Shown: positions 36,413 through 45,941 of the stretch, in pieces
Layout: each line of letters opens with the position of its first letter
How positions within the stretch are numbered: the first letter of the stretch is position 1
Assembly: GCF_002953135.1 (NCBI RefSeq)
Contig: NZ_CP026372.1
Span: 2,963,501 to 3,027,500 of the forward strand
Length of the DNA: 64,000 nt
Direction of reading: 5' to 3'
Source of the DNA: Sphingobium sp. SCG-1
Lineage (GTDB): Bacteria > Pseudomonadota > Alphaproteobacteria > Sphingomonadales > Sphingomonadaceae
Position numbers and translations under genes: made by a program
Notes under the pieces: model-generated
The model's input: the letters and a program-made list of their open reading frames with translations, nothing else
The model's database searches: none
Told to the model about the DNA's origin: nothing

Positions 36413-36633
36413 GTTCTTGTCCACGGTATCGGCCCGTGGCCACCCCAATTTCATTACCAGTGCAATCAACGACGACCTGGCTGTGCGCGGTCGCCCTTTT
36501 GCCTTGCCATGCCGGCCCAGTGCTCGCTTATCAACAAGCAGCGGTCCCGGAGCCACCACCACAGGCGCCCACGTAAGGGAGCCGTACGCTGGCCCCTCAC
36601 GGTCTGGCGCCATTCGATGAACAGGAAAAGGTC

Positions 36634-37815
36634 ATGCAGAACAATCCCGTGATCGTTGATATCGTCCGCTCCCCGATGGGGCGCGGCAAGGCCGGCGGAG
36701 CGCTGAGCCAGGTTCATCCGGTCGATCTGCTGTCACAGGTGATTGCCGGTCTGCTGGCGCGCAATCCGGGGCTGGACCCCGGACTGGTCGACGATGTGAT
36801 TGTCGGATGCGTAAGCCAGGCGGGCGAACAGGGGTTCCCGCCTGGCCGTTCGGCCTGGCTGGCCGCCGGGCTGCCACCCCATGTCCCTTCCACCACCGTC
36901 GATCGGCGGTGCGGGTCAAGCCAGCAGGCGCTGCACTTTGCGGTGCAGGCGATTGCGTCGGGCGATTATCAGGTCGCACTGGCGGGCGGCATAGAATCGA
37001 TGAGCCGCGTCCCGATGGGCAGCGCGCGGCTGGGACAGGATGTTTTCGGACAGGGTTATCGAGCTCGGTTCCCCCTGGATGTCGGACAGGGGGTCGCGGC
37101 CGAACTGGTTGCCGCGCGCTGGAAGATCAGTCGGGAAGAAATGGACGCCTGCGCCGTGCGTTCACACGAACTGGCCGACGCGCGCCAGCGCGCAGGTGCG
37201 CTCGCCAGCGAGATCGTGCCTATCCTGACCCCCGATGGCAGCGTCACGCAGGACGAAACGATCCGTCCCGGCACCACCGTCGAGGGCCTGGGACAGTTAC
37301 GCACCGTGTTTAACAACGACGCGATGGCCGCCGAATTTCCGCAAATCAACTGGAGCGTGACCGCAGGCAACTCGTCGCAGATCACCGACGGTGCGGCCAT
37401 GACTCTGGTCATGTCCGAAGCTGCGGCCGCGCGACTGGGGCTAAAGCCGCGCGCGCGGATCGTCGCTCTGGACGTCATCGCCGACGATCCGGTGCTGATG
37501 CTGACGGCTCCGATCCCCGCCACCCATCGCGTGCTGCACAAGGCCGGGCTGACAGCCGACGCCATCGACCAGTTCGAAGTGAACGAGGCCTTTGCCTCAG
37601 TGCCGCTAGCCTGGCTGAGGGAAATGCAGGTCGATCCCGCCAAGCTCAATCCTCGCGGCGGGGCGATCGCACTGGGACATCCGCTGGGTGCGTCAGGCAC
37701 ACGCCTGCTCGCCTCGCTGCTGAACGGGCTGGAGGAGACAGGCGGACGGTTCGGCCTGCAGACCATGTGCGAAGCGGGTGGCCAGGCCAACGCCACGATT
37801 ATTGAACGACTGTAA
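36634..37815 (+). CDS. Acetyl-CoA acyltransferase (thiolase)
   Basis: This 393-residue thiolase has Cys93 in DRRCGSSQQA, VNEAFASVPLAW, the His in GGAIALGHPLGASG and the second Cys in TMCEAGGQANATIIE. It is clearly paralogous to the thiolase at 18,080, sharing the EAFASVP-AW segment. It is followed 12 bp later by an HSD10-like dehydrogenase, which would supply its 3-oxoacyl-CoA substrate. The 221-bp gap before it (36,413-36,633) shows no gene and may hold an internal promoter. Confidence 0.93.
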   Translation: MQNNPVIVDIVRSPMGRGKAGGALSQVHPVDLLSQVIAGLLARNPGLDPGLVDDVIVGCVSQAGEQGFPPGRSAWLAAGLPPHVPSTTVDRRCGSSQQALHFAVQAIASGDYQVALAGGIESMSRVPMGSARLGQDVFGQGYRARFPLDVGQGVAAELVAARWKISREEMDACAVRSHELADARQRAGALASEIVPILTPDGSVTQDETIRPGTTVEGLGQLRTVFNNDAMAAEFPQINWSVTAGNSSQITDGAAMTLVMSEAAAARLGLKPRARIVALDVIADDPVLMLTAPIPATHRVLHKAGLTADAIDQFEVNEAFASVPLAWLREMQVDPAKLNPRGGAIALGHPLGASGTRLLASLLNGLEETGGRFGLQTMCEAGGQANATIIERL

Positions 37816-37827
37816 GGAAGCGATAGG

Positions 37828-38592
37828 ATGGACATCAAGGGATTTTCGGCCGTCGTGACCGGCGGCGCTTCGGGCCTGGGTCGGGCAACGGTGGAGCGGT
37901 TGGTCAGCCAGGGCGCTCACGTTGTCATCGCCGATTTGGAGAGCTCTGCAGGCGAGGCGGTGGCCAAGGAAATCGGGGGTGGCACGCTGTTCTTGCCCGC
38001 TAACGTCACCGATCCGGTGCAGATGGCAGCGGCCTTCGACGCAGCTGAGAGCCTCGCTCCACTGCGCGCCGTCGTCAACTGCGCCGGCCGTGGCGGCACG
38101 GTACGCGTGGTCGAACGCAGCGGCGAGCCGGGTTCTCTTGACCTCTTCGAGCAGATCGTGCGCGTGAACCTGATCGGCACCTTCAACGTACTTAGCCAAG
38201 GCGCGGCGCGCATGGCGAAGAACGATCCAATCGACGGCGATCGCGGCGTCGTGGTTCTTACATCGTCCGTTGCCGCGTTCGAAGGCCAAATCGGCCAGAT
38301 TCCCTATGCGTCGGCAAAGGCCGGTATCGTAGGGATGACGTTGGTCGCCGCGCGAGATCTGGCGCGGCACTGCATCCGGGTCTGCACCATAGCGCCCGGC
38401 ACGTTCGACACGCCGATCCTGTCGCGCTTCGGGCCTGAAGTGCTCGATGCGCTGGGCAAGGCCGTTCCCCATCCCGCTCGCCTGGGACGCCCGTCCGAGT
38501 TCGCGATGATGGTCGGCCATATCATCGAAAATCCCATGCTGAACGGAGAGACGATCCGCCTCGATGGCGCCATCCGCATGCCGCCGCGGTGA
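37828..38592 (+). CDS. SDR, 3-hydroxyacyl-CoA dehydrogenase (HSD10-like)
   Basis: This 254-residue classical SDR has VVTGGASGLGRATVERL, the NAD-selecting Asp in VVIADLES, NCAGRGGTVRVVERSG with the extended insertion typical of type 10 hydroxysteroid/3-hydroxyacyl-CoA dehydrogenase, TSSVAAFEGQIGQIPYASAK with Ser, Tyr and Lys, and IAPGTFDTPIL. It would oxidise a (3S)-hydroxyacyl-CoA to the 3-oxo form for the adjacent thiolase. Spacing is 12 bp upstream and 41 bp downstream, as in an operon. Confidence 0.9.
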   Translation: MDIKGFSAVVTGGASGLGRATVERLVSQGAHVVIADLESSAGEAVAKEIGGGTLFLPANVTDPVQMAAAFDAAESLAPLRAVVNCAGRGGTVRVVERSGEPGSLDLFEQIVRVNLIGTFNVLSQGAARMAKNDPIDGDRGVVVLTSSVAAFEGQIGQIPYASAKAGIVGMTLVAARDLARHCIRVCTIAPGTFDTPILSRFGPEVLDALGKAVPHPARLGRPSEFAMMVGHIIENPMLNGETIRLDGAIRMPPR

Positions 38593-38633
38593 CTGGATCA
38601 CCGACTGAAAGCCAGCCTCTTCAAGGAGCATTT

Positions 38634-39509
38634 GTGTCTGAAATGGAACTCAAGCCCGTCCGCAGCGTGCTGTACATGCCCGCGTCCAACGCCAAGGCGA
38701 TCGCCAAGGCGCGCATCCTGGATTGCGACGCCGTCATCCTCGATCTGGAAGATGCCGTCGGACCGGATGAAAAAGTCGATGCCCGCATCCGTGCACTGGA
38801 GGCGGTGCGCGAAGGCGGTTTTGGCCATCGCCAGGTTGTGGTGCGCGTCAACGGACTCGACACCCCCTGGGGCCGGGAGGACATGGAAGCGATCGCCGCA
38901 TCCGCCGTTGCGCCCAATGCCGTGCTGGCACCCAAGATATCGACTGCTGGGGACGTGCACGCCTATGACGCGCTGATGGCATCTTTGCCCCCCGCCACCC
39001 AGCTGTGGATCATGATTGAGACCGCCCGGTCGATCTTCACCCTGCCCGCCATTGCGGACGCGGCGCAGGAAACGCGCCTGGCCGCGTTCGTCATGGGCAC
39101 CAACGATCTGTGCAAGGAAACCAACGCCCGCTTGGTCGCAGGCCGCGCCGCGCTGGTCCCTCAACTGTGCATGGCCGTGACGGCTGCGAAGATGGCAGGG
39201 CTTGCGATCATCGACGGTGTGTACAATGAGTTGCAGAACGCGGCTGGCCTGGAAGCGGAGTGTCGGCAGGCGCTGGAATTCGGATTCGACGGCAAGACGT
39301 TGATCCACCCCAACCAGATTGACATCGCAAACAGCGTATTCTCACCGACCGAAGCCGAGATCGGCTTTGCAAAGGCGGTTATCGAAGCGTTCGAAAAGCC
39401 GGAAAACGCCAGTGCCGGCGTTTTGAAGGTCGACGGTAAAATGGTCGAACTGCTGCATTTGGAACAGTGCCGCAGACTGATGGCCGTCGCCCGCTCACTG
39501 ACCCGGTAG
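38634..39509 (+). CDS. CitE-like lyase (HpcH/HpaI aldolase family)
   Basis: This 291-residue TIM-barrel enzyme has VLYMPASNAKAIAKA, VILDLEDAVGPDEKVDAR (Mg-binding acidic pair), VVVRVNGLDTPWGREDM, LWIMIETARSIF, AFVMGTNDL, and GKTLIHPNQID. It is typical of citramalyl-CoA / malyl-CoA lyases, which cleave to acetyl-CoA and a 2-oxoacid. GTG 38634 has AAGGAG 5 nt upstream. It differs substantially from the copy at 17,067 (YMPAS versus SVPGS; TNDL versus GDYS), so the two probably have different substrates. Confidence 0.9.
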   Translation: MSEMELKPVRSVLYMPASNAKAIAKARILDCDAVILDLEDAVGPDEKVDARIRALEAVREGGFGHRQVVVRVNGLDTPWGREDMEAIAASAVAPNAVLAPKISTAGDVHAYDALMASLPPATQLWIMIETARSIFTLPAIADAAQETRLAAFVMGTNDLCKETNARLVAGRAALVPQLCMAVTAAKMAGLAIIDGVYNELQNAAGLEAECRQALEFGFDGKTLIHPNQIDIANSVFSPTEAEIGFAKAVIEAFEKPENASAGVLKVDGKMVELLHLEQCRRLMAVARSLTR

Positions 39510-39554
39510 GCGAGCGCCAAGAAGCGCCGGAAACGACCAGAGGAGAGCATAGCC

Positions 39555-40313
39555 ATGAAGATCGGAATGATCGGCGTAGGGAAAATCGGCGGCACATTGG
39601 CGGCGCGATATGCCGCTGCTGGCCATGAGGTCACCATTGCCAATTCGCGCGGTGCCGACAGCCTGACCGACCTGGCATCGCAGTTAGGCGCCCGTGCCGG
39701 ATCGATTGCGCAGGCAGTGGACGGCGCGGATGTTGTATTCGTCTCGATCCCGTTCCAGGGTATAGCCGCGCTGCCGGACGACCTGTTCGCTAAGGCCGAT
39801 GAAGAGCTCGTGATCGTCGATACGGGCAACTATATGCCATTCCGCGACCGTGCGATCGAAGATGTCGAAGCACCCGAAGTAGAAAGCCTCTGGGTGTCGC
39901 ACCATCTGGGCCGCCCGGTCATCAAGGCCTATAACAGCATCATGGCGGAAAGCCTGCTCGATGAAGCAAGGCCTGCAGGAACGCCCGGACGCATCGCCCT
40001 GCCCGTGGCGGGCGACGACTTCCGCGCCAAGCGGATCGCGATGGATCTGGTGGAACTGTCGGGGTTCGATCCCTATGACGCGGGACCGCTGGAGCAATCC
40101 TGGCGGCAGCAGCCGGGCACCCCCGCCTATTGCACCGACCTGACACTGGCCGATCTGCCCAACGCGCTGGCGCGGGCAGACCGTTCGACGGCACCCGCGA
40201 TCCGCGATGCGTTTACCAAAGAGTTACTGGAGAGCTGGGACACAGCCGGGCCAGGCGACCGGGTAAAGATCATCCGCAGTCACCAGCCGGGCAGCGAAAC
40301 CGGCGGCGCCTGA
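39555..40313 (+). CDS. NADP-binding protein of the F420-reductase-like family (COG2085 type)
   Basis: This 252-residue protein has the N-terminal Rossmann motif IGMIGVGKIGGTLAAR followed by HEVTIANSRG, whose Asn-Ser-Arg is typical of NADP binding in the F420-dependent NADP reductase-like group. Conserved segments include SLWVSHHLGRPVIKAYNSI and SWRQQPGTPAYCTDL. The physiological reaction of bacterial members is poorly defined. It sits in the middle of the beta-oxidation operon. A paralogue with the same SWRQQPG-P-YCTDL segment is at 57,089, so both cassettes recruited the same function. Confidence 0.83.
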   Translation: MKIGMIGVGKIGGTLAARYAAAGHEVTIANSRGADSLTDLASQLGARAGSIAQAVDGADVVFVSIPFQGIAALPDDLFAKADEELVIVDTGNYMPFRDRAIEDVEAPEVESLWVSHHLGRPVIKAYNSIMAESLLDEARPAGTPGRIALPVAGDDFRAKRIAMDLVELSGFDPYDAGPLEQSWRQQPGTPAYCTDLTLADLPNALARADRSTAPAIRDAFTKELLESWDTAGPGDRVKIIRSHQPGSETGGA

Positions 40314-40348
40314 AAGCAAATGGGCATCGATTCAGGAGAGGACCAGCC

Positions 40349-41542
40349 ATGGGATCGGAGCAGACCGCCGGCTTTGCCAGCGGCATGACGGAAGAGCGGC
40401 TGATGATACAGCAGCTCGCCCGCGACTTCACGCGCACGGAAGTGCGCCCGCTGGCCGACCGGCTGGACCCGGAGAAGGCGGATTTTCCGCCCGCGCTGAT
40501 CGACAAGATGGGCGAACTCGGCTTCTTCGGCATTCTCATCCCCGAAGAACTGGGCGGCCTTGGCTTGGGCGCCTATGAATATTGCCTGGTTACCGAGGAA
40601 CTGGCCAAGGGCTGGATGAGCGTCGCCAGCCTACCCGCGCGCGGCAACGCCTTTTATCGGGGCGTCAGCGGGACGGACGAGGAACGGCGGGACAAGATAG
40701 CGGCGATGGCGCAGGGACGGTATCTCGGCGCGGCCGCGCTGTCCGAGCCCGGTACCGGGTCGGACCTGTCGGGCGTGTCCTGCCGCGCGCGCCGCGATGG
40801 TGCCGAATGGGTCATCACCGGCAACAAATATTGGTGCACTTTTGCCGATGGCGCCGATTTCATCCGCGTTCTCTGTCGGATAGACGATGAGAGCGGTGCC
40901 AAGACAGGCACCATCAGCCTGAACGTCGACAAGCCGCGCGGCCAGTTGCCGGACGGTGTCAGCGGTTCCCCGATCCCCAAGATCGGCTATTTTGGATGGA
41001 AGACGTGGGAGCTGTATTTCGATGGCGTGCGCGTGCCCGCGGATCCGAGTGCGGTCGAGGGCGGACGCGCCTTCCAGTATACCGCCCACGCACTCGAACT
41101 GGCACGCGCGCAGACGGGCGCGCGCTCGATCGGCCTAGCGCAGGCGGCACTGGACCATGCCGCCGACTATGCGCGAGAACGCGTGCAGTTCGGTCAGCCG
41201 ATCTCCGATTTTCAGGCGATCCGCTTCAAGATCGCGACGATGGCCACCCGGATCGAGGCTGCCCGCCAACTGCTCTATCATGTCTGCGAAGAAATCGACG
41301 CGGGTCGCCCCGCCAAGGTCAAGACGTCGATGATCAAATATCTGGCCGCTGAAATGGCCGAGGAGGTAACCAGCGAAGCCCTTCAGATCGTCGGCGGCGC
41401 GGCCTACACGACGCTGCATCCTATCGAACGCTTCTGGCGCGACGCCCGGTTGACCAAGATCTTCGAGGGCACGTCTGAAATTCAGCTGCGCATCATATCG
41501 GACGCGATGCTGGGCAAGCCGGTGGGCAGGATCGGGGGATGA
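40349..41542 (+). CDS. Acyl-CoA dehydrogenase (canonical, homomeric type)
   Basis: This 397-residue dehydrogenase has LGAAALSEPGTGSDLSGV, ITGNKYWCTFADGADF, ERVQFGQPISDFQAIRFKIATM, and the canonical catalytic Glu373 in KIFEGTSEIQLRI. Unlike the two subunit pairs in this island, it contains the standard base and needs no partner. The ATG at 40349 is preceded by CAGGAGAGG. The downstream MmgE/PrpD gene overlaps its stop codon by 4 bp, so the two are translationally coupled. Confidence 0.92.
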   Translation: MGSEQTAGFASGMTEERLMIQQLARDFTRTEVRPLADRLDPEKADFPPALIDKMGELGFFGILIPEELGGLGLGAYEYCLVTEELAKGWMSVASLPARGNAFYRGVSGTDEERRDKIAAMAQGRYLGAAALSEPGTGSDLSGVSCRARRDGAEWVITGNKYWCTFADGADFIRVLCRIDDESGAKTGTISLNVDKPRGQLPDGVSGSPIPKIGYFGWKTWELYFDGVRVPADPSAVEGGRAFQYTAHALELARAQTGARSIGLAQAALDHAADYARERVQFGQPISDFQAIRFKIATMATRIEAARQLLYHVCEEIDAGRPAKVKTSMIKYLAAEMAEEVTSEALQIVGGAAYTTLHPIERFWRDARLTKIFEGTSEIQLRIISDAMLGKPVGRIGG

Positions 41543-42909
41543 GCGCCATGCCGGGGACCGACGCGGGGCAAGCGATAGGCATCACCCGGCAGATGGCGCG
41601 AGCCGCGCTCGCATATTCCGATGCAGTATTGCCGCCCCAAGCGCTGACCGTCGCCAAACAGTGCATTCTGGACTGGTTCGCCGTCACTTTGCCTGGATCG
41701 CGTGAACACTGCGCGGTCCTTCTAGCGGAGGAACTGGAGGCCTACGGAGCGGGTCCGTGCTCCGTGATCGGTCGCACTTCGCGCTTGTCACCGCGCGACG
41801 CGGCACTGGCCAACGGCACCGCTTCCCATGCCCTCGATTACGACGACGTAAACCGGACCATGGCGGGGCACCCCTCCGTTGCGATCTTCCCGGCGGTGCT
41901 GGCAATAGCCGAGTCGGAAAAGCGCACTGGGCGCGAGGCGCTGGTCGCGTTCGTCGCGGGGTATGAGATGGCCAGCGTGGTCGGCGGGCTGGTCGGTCCA
42001 TCGCATTACGCCAGAGGCTATCACGCGACCGGCACCGTCGGTGCGATTGGCGCGACGGTCGCGGCCGGGCTGCTTTTGGGTCTGGACGAGACGGCGATGG
42101 ACCATGCCATTGGCCTGGCCGCGACGCAGAGCGCAGGGCTGAAGGCAATGTTCGGTAGCATGGCCAAGCCGTTGCATGCCGGAAAGGCGGCCGCGAACGG
42201 CGTGCTGGCCGCGCGACTGGCGATGCGGGGTTTCACCGGCCAGCCGGGAGTGCTGGAGGCCGATCAGGGATTCATCGGCGCGCTGAGCGATGAACCGGTA
42301 CGCGTGCCCGCAATGCCGGTTCCAGGAACAGAGATCACCAGCACCTTGTTCAAATATCATGCGGCCTGCTATTTTACCCATTCGACCATAGACTGCCTGA
42401 CGGCACTGCGCGTGAGGACCGGCCTCACGCCAGATGCCATCGCGACCGTAGAGTTGCACGTGGGGCCGGCGCACCTGCAGGCCTGTCAAATTGGCGATCC
42501 TCGCAGCGGGCTTGAGGCCAAGTTCAGCCTGACTCATGCAGCGGCGCTTGCGCTGTGCGGGCGCGACACTGCGGCGCTGGAGACTTTTACCGACGCAGCC
42601 ATCGACGATCCCCAGGTCGCCGCGACGCGGGAACGGGTCATAGTGCACGGCGATGCAGCCGCAGGCGGCGCAATCTTCGCCCGGATCCGCACCGTCGCCG
42701 GTGAGTGCCATGACGTCGCCCACGACACGGGTATCGTCAACACGGACCTGGTGGCGCAAGGCGCGCGCATCGATGCGAAATATCTGAGCCTCGCCGTACC
42801 CGTCGTTGGCGCAGCCGCCGCGCTCAGGCTGAAGGCTGTGATCGCCCAGCTAGAAGATTTGCCCACAGTCGATGCGCTGCTTCGCGAAATATCGGGCGAA
42901 GATGGCTGA
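41539..42909 (+). CDS. MmgE/PrpD family protein
   Basis: This 456-residue member of the 2-methylcitrate dehydratase / cis-aconitate decarboxylase superfamily has ANGTASHALDYDDV, HPSVAIFPAVLAIAE, GYHATGTVGAIGATVAAGLL, MFGSMAKPLHAGKAAANGV and KYHAACYFTHSTID. Members dehydrate or decarboxylate tricarboxylic acids, or act on related beta-hydroxy acids. Coupling to an acyl-CoA dehydrogenase by ATGA overlap is unusual and suggests a dehydratase or decarboxylase step in the same branch. It is the last gene of the nine-gene operon. Confidence 0.9.
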   Translation: MSAMPGTDAGQAIGITRQMARAALAYSDAVLPPQALTVAKQCILDWFAVTLPGSREHCAVLLAEELEAYGAGPCSVIGRTSRLSPRDAALANGTASHALDYDDVNRTMAGHPSVAIFPAVLAIAESEKRTGREALVAFVAGYEMASVVGGLVGPSHYARGYHATGTVGAIGATVAAGLLLGLDETAMDHAIGLAATQSAGLKAMFGSMAKPLHAGKAAANGVLAARLAMRGFTGQPGVLEADQGFIGALSDEPVRVPAMPVPGTEITSTLFKYHAACYFTHSTIDCLTALRVRTGLTPDAIATVELHVGPAHLQACQIGDPRSGLEAKFSLTHAAALALCGRDTAALETFTDAAIDDPQVAATRERVIVHGDAAAGGAIFARIRTVAGECHDVAHDTGIVNTDLVAQGARIDAKYLSLAVPVVGAAAALRLKAVIAQLEDLPTVDALLREISGEDG

Positions 42910-42938
42910 TCAGGGACAGCACCTGGATAACATCCCCT

Positions 42939-42971
42939 CCCCTCGCCAGCATTTGCGACGCTGACGAGGGG
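42939..42971. terminator. Bidirectional hairpin between convergent operons
   Basis: CCCCTCG-c-CAGC and GCTG-a-CGAGGGG pair with one mismatch around a 9-nt loop, between the MmgE/PrpD stop and the convergent fused hydratase/dehydrogenase stop. No T-run is present. Confidence 0.55.
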
Positions 42972-42986
42972 TGGAAGCCGACAGGA

Positions 42987-45049
42987 TCAGCCGGTGAAAC
43001 TGCCGCCGGACTCGGCCTTTTCCACCAGCAGGCGCGCCGGTTCGAAGCGTGGGCCATATTCCTGCGCCATCTTGCGCAATTCCTGGACGATCCGGGGCAG
43101 GCCAACCTGATCGGCCCAGAACATCGGACCGCCGGTGTAAAGCGGCCAGGCATAACCCAATATGGAGGCGACATCGATGTCCGACGCTCGCAGGGCAATG
43201 CCGTCCTCCAATATGCGCGCGCCTTCATTGACGACCGGATAGAGAAGCCGCGCGATGATCTCATCTTCGCTCAGAGGAGCGCGCTGGGCAATACCGCGTT
43301 CGGCGGCGACATCCGCGATGATCTGCGCCACCAGCGGCGACACCAAGGGTTTGCGAGTTTCGTCATAGTCATAATAGCCCGCATTCGCCTTCTGTCCACG
43401 TCGGCCGGCATCAAGCAAGTCCTGCTTGACGGTCCGATAAGGTTCATTGCGGTTGATCACATCCAGCCCGACCAGATCCATTGTCGCAAATGGGCCCATG
43501 GGGAAACCAAAGCCATGCACGGCCTTGTCGATCGCTGCTGGCGTGGTCCCCTCGAGTATCAGTGCCTCGGCCTGTTCACGACGGGGCGTCATGATCCGGT
43601 TCGCAATGAACCCGTCGCAGACGCCGCTGAAGACCGGAACCTTGCCGATCCGCGACGCGATCTTGAGCGCCGTTGCCAGCACCTGGTCCGATGTCTTCGC
43701 GCCGCGCACGATCTCCAGCAGCTTCATCACATTGGCGGGCGAGAAGAAGTGCAGGCCGACGACCGATTCCGGTCGGCTGGTGGCCGTGGCAATCTCGTCC
43801 AGATCCAGGAAGGACGTATTGCTAGCCAGGATGGTGCCCGGCTTGGTGACCTTGTCCAGCTTGCCAAAAATCTCCTGTTTGACGTCCATCCGCTCAAAGA
43901 CCGCCTCGATCACCAGATCGACGTCGGCGAGGTCCGCGATGTTGATCGAAGGCGTGATCAGTGCCATGCATTTTTCCACCTCCGCATCGGTCAGGCGGCC
44001 ACGCTTCGCGCTGTTCTCGTAGTTTTTGCGGATTATGCCGACGCCGCGATCCAGCGCCTCTTGAGATGTTTCGATCAGGGTAACCGGGATACCCGCGCTC
44101 AAGAAGTTCATGGAGATGCCGCCGCCCATCGTGCCGGCACCGATGACCCCGACCCGCGCAAACGGCAGGACAGGACAATCCTTGGCCAGCCCGGGCACCT
44201 TGCCGCCCTGTCGTTCGGCGAAGAAATAATAGCGTTGCGCGGCGCTCTGGACGGAATCGCGCAACTCCTCGAACAGCCGCCGCTCGGCGAGCATGCCTTC
44301 GTCAAACGGCAGGGAGACCGCCGCTTCAACCGCCTTGATGATATTTTCCGGCGCGATGAATCCACGTGCTGTCTTCGCGGACTTTGCCCGCGCGGCGGCG
44401 AAGATTTCGGGCTTGTCCTTGAACGCATCAATCTGGTCGCGGCGATCCCTGATCTTGATCAGCGGCTTGTTTTCGGCCAGCACCGCGCGCGCAAACTCCA
44501 GTGCCCCTTCCAGTAGTTCTCCTTCGGCAACGATCTTGTCCACCATGCCCAGCCGCAAGGCTTCGTCAGCGTCGATCGGACGGCCAGAAAGCATGAGGTC
44601 GAGGGCCAGCTCCGGCCCGACGATCCGGGGCAGGCGCTGCGTGCCACCGGCGCCCGGCAGCAGGCCCAGCTTGACTTCCGGCAGGCCGATACGCGCGCTC
44701 GGCACGGCGACGCGGTAATTGCAGACGAGAGCGAATTCGCACCCCCCGCCCAGCGCCGATCCATGGATGGCCGCGATGACCGGCTTACCCGCATCCTCAA
44801 CGCTGGCGAACACCGCGCCCAGCAGGGGTGCTTCCGGCTGCTTGCCAAATTCTGAGATATCGGCGCCCGCAAAGAAGGTCCGCCCAGCACAGATCACCAC
44901 GATCGCCTTGACGGCATCGTCCGCCTTGAACTGGCTAAAGGCCGCGTCCATCCCGCGACGCACTGCGATGCCAAATGCGTTCACGGGGGGGAATCGACCG
45001 TGATGATCCCGATATCGCCGCGCTTTTCCTGAAATACTACGTCGTTCAT
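42987..45049 (-). pseudogene. Fused enoyl-CoA hydratase / 3-hydroxyacyl-CoA dehydrogenase (FadB-like), frameshifted near the N-terminus
   Basis: From the ATG at 45049 (GGAGG 4 nt upstream) the frame reads MNDVVFQEKRGDIGIITVDSPP and then hits a TGA in a run of seven C. One more C would continue into VNAFGIAVRRGMDAAF and give a 687-residue protein. The hydratase half has both glutamates (GGGCEFALVC and LPEVKLGLLPGAGGTQRLPR). The dehydrogenase half has VGVIGAGTMGGGISMNF and VGLHFFSPANVMKLLEIVRG. As read, only a protein from GTG 44984 (665 residues, missing the first strand) could be made. This may be a sequencing error, a recent mutation or slippage. It is the last gene of a three-gene minus operon. 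Confidence 0.85.
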
Positions 45050-45097
45050 GATGCCTCCAAAATTTTTACTGTGCGGGTGCTCCAACCGGCGCACGGT

Positions 45098-45835
45098 TCA
45101 GGTCAGCGTCCTGCCGCCATCTGCGATGATCGTCTGGCCCACGATGTAGCCCGACATCGGCGAGGCCAGGAACAGGGCAATCGATGCGATCTCGTCCGGG
45201 CTGGCGAGCCGGCCTAGCGGTATGCCCTTCAGCCGCTCGGCAAGGCGCTCGGGATTGCCGGTGGTCACTTCGATCATCTTGGTTTCGACTAGCCCCGGCG
45301 CGATGCCATTGACGCGAATGCCCTCGCGCGCCCACGCCGCGCCCAAAACATGCGTCAGGTGAATGAGGCCTGCCTTGGACGCCGAATATGCTGGGTTGGC
45401 GATGGTGGCCCGGAAGCCCCCGACCGAACTGATCGTCACGATGCTGCCGGAATTGGCCGACAGCAGCGGCTTGAGGCGTACCGCGCAATCCATCATGGAA
45501 TTCAGGTTGATCTCGACGATACGGCGAAAGGTCTCCGGTTCGAACTCCTTCCGGCGGTAGGCCACCGATCCTTGCGAGAGCACTAGGACGTCGAGCCGTT
45601 CGACAGCGGGTTGCCAGCTGGCCACCGAATCCGCGTCGCCCACGACAAGCTGCGAATAGGTCAGACCGTTAAAGTTGTCGGCTTCGTCGTGACCATAATC
45701 TGCGGCGGAAGCGCGCGTGCCGGTGACCAGCACATCGGCCCCGGCATCCCGAAAAGCACGTGCCGTCGCGTTGCCGATGCCGCTGGAACCGCCGACGACG
45801 ATAACCTGCTTTCCGGCGAAATTGAGATTGTTCAT
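45098..45835 (-). CDS. Short-chain dehydrogenase/reductase
   Basis: This 245-residue SDR has VIVVGGSSGIGNATARAF, VLSQG in place of NNAG, ISSVGGF with the Ser, YSASK with Tyr and Lys, RVNGIAPGLVETKM and GYIVGQTIIADGGRTLT. Arg/Thr in VTGTRAS after strand 2 suggests NADP preference. I start at ATG 45835, with AGGA 6 nt upstream. It lies 48 bp before the fused hydratase/dehydrogenase and 106 bp after the amidohydrolase on the same strand. Confidence 0.88.
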   Translation of the reverse strand: MNNLNFAGKQVIVVGGSSGIGNATARAFRDAGADVLVTGTRASAADYGHDEADNFNGLTYSQLVVGDADSVASWQPAVERLDVLVLSQGSVAYRRKEFEPETFRRIVEINLNSMMDCAVRLKPLLSANSGSIVTISSVGGFRATIANPAYSASKAGLIHLTHVLGAAWAREGIRVNGIAPGLVETKMIEVTTGNPERLAERLKGIPLGRLASPDEIASIALFLASPMSGYIVGQTIIADGGRTLT

Positions 45836-45941
45836 GCCCATTCCTGTTTGCTCCGTCCGCATCATGCGTCTGGAATGAGGGCGTGCCCGGCCATCAAGGG
45901 ATCAGCCGGGCACGGTAATGAAAGCCAGCGGCAGAACGCCG

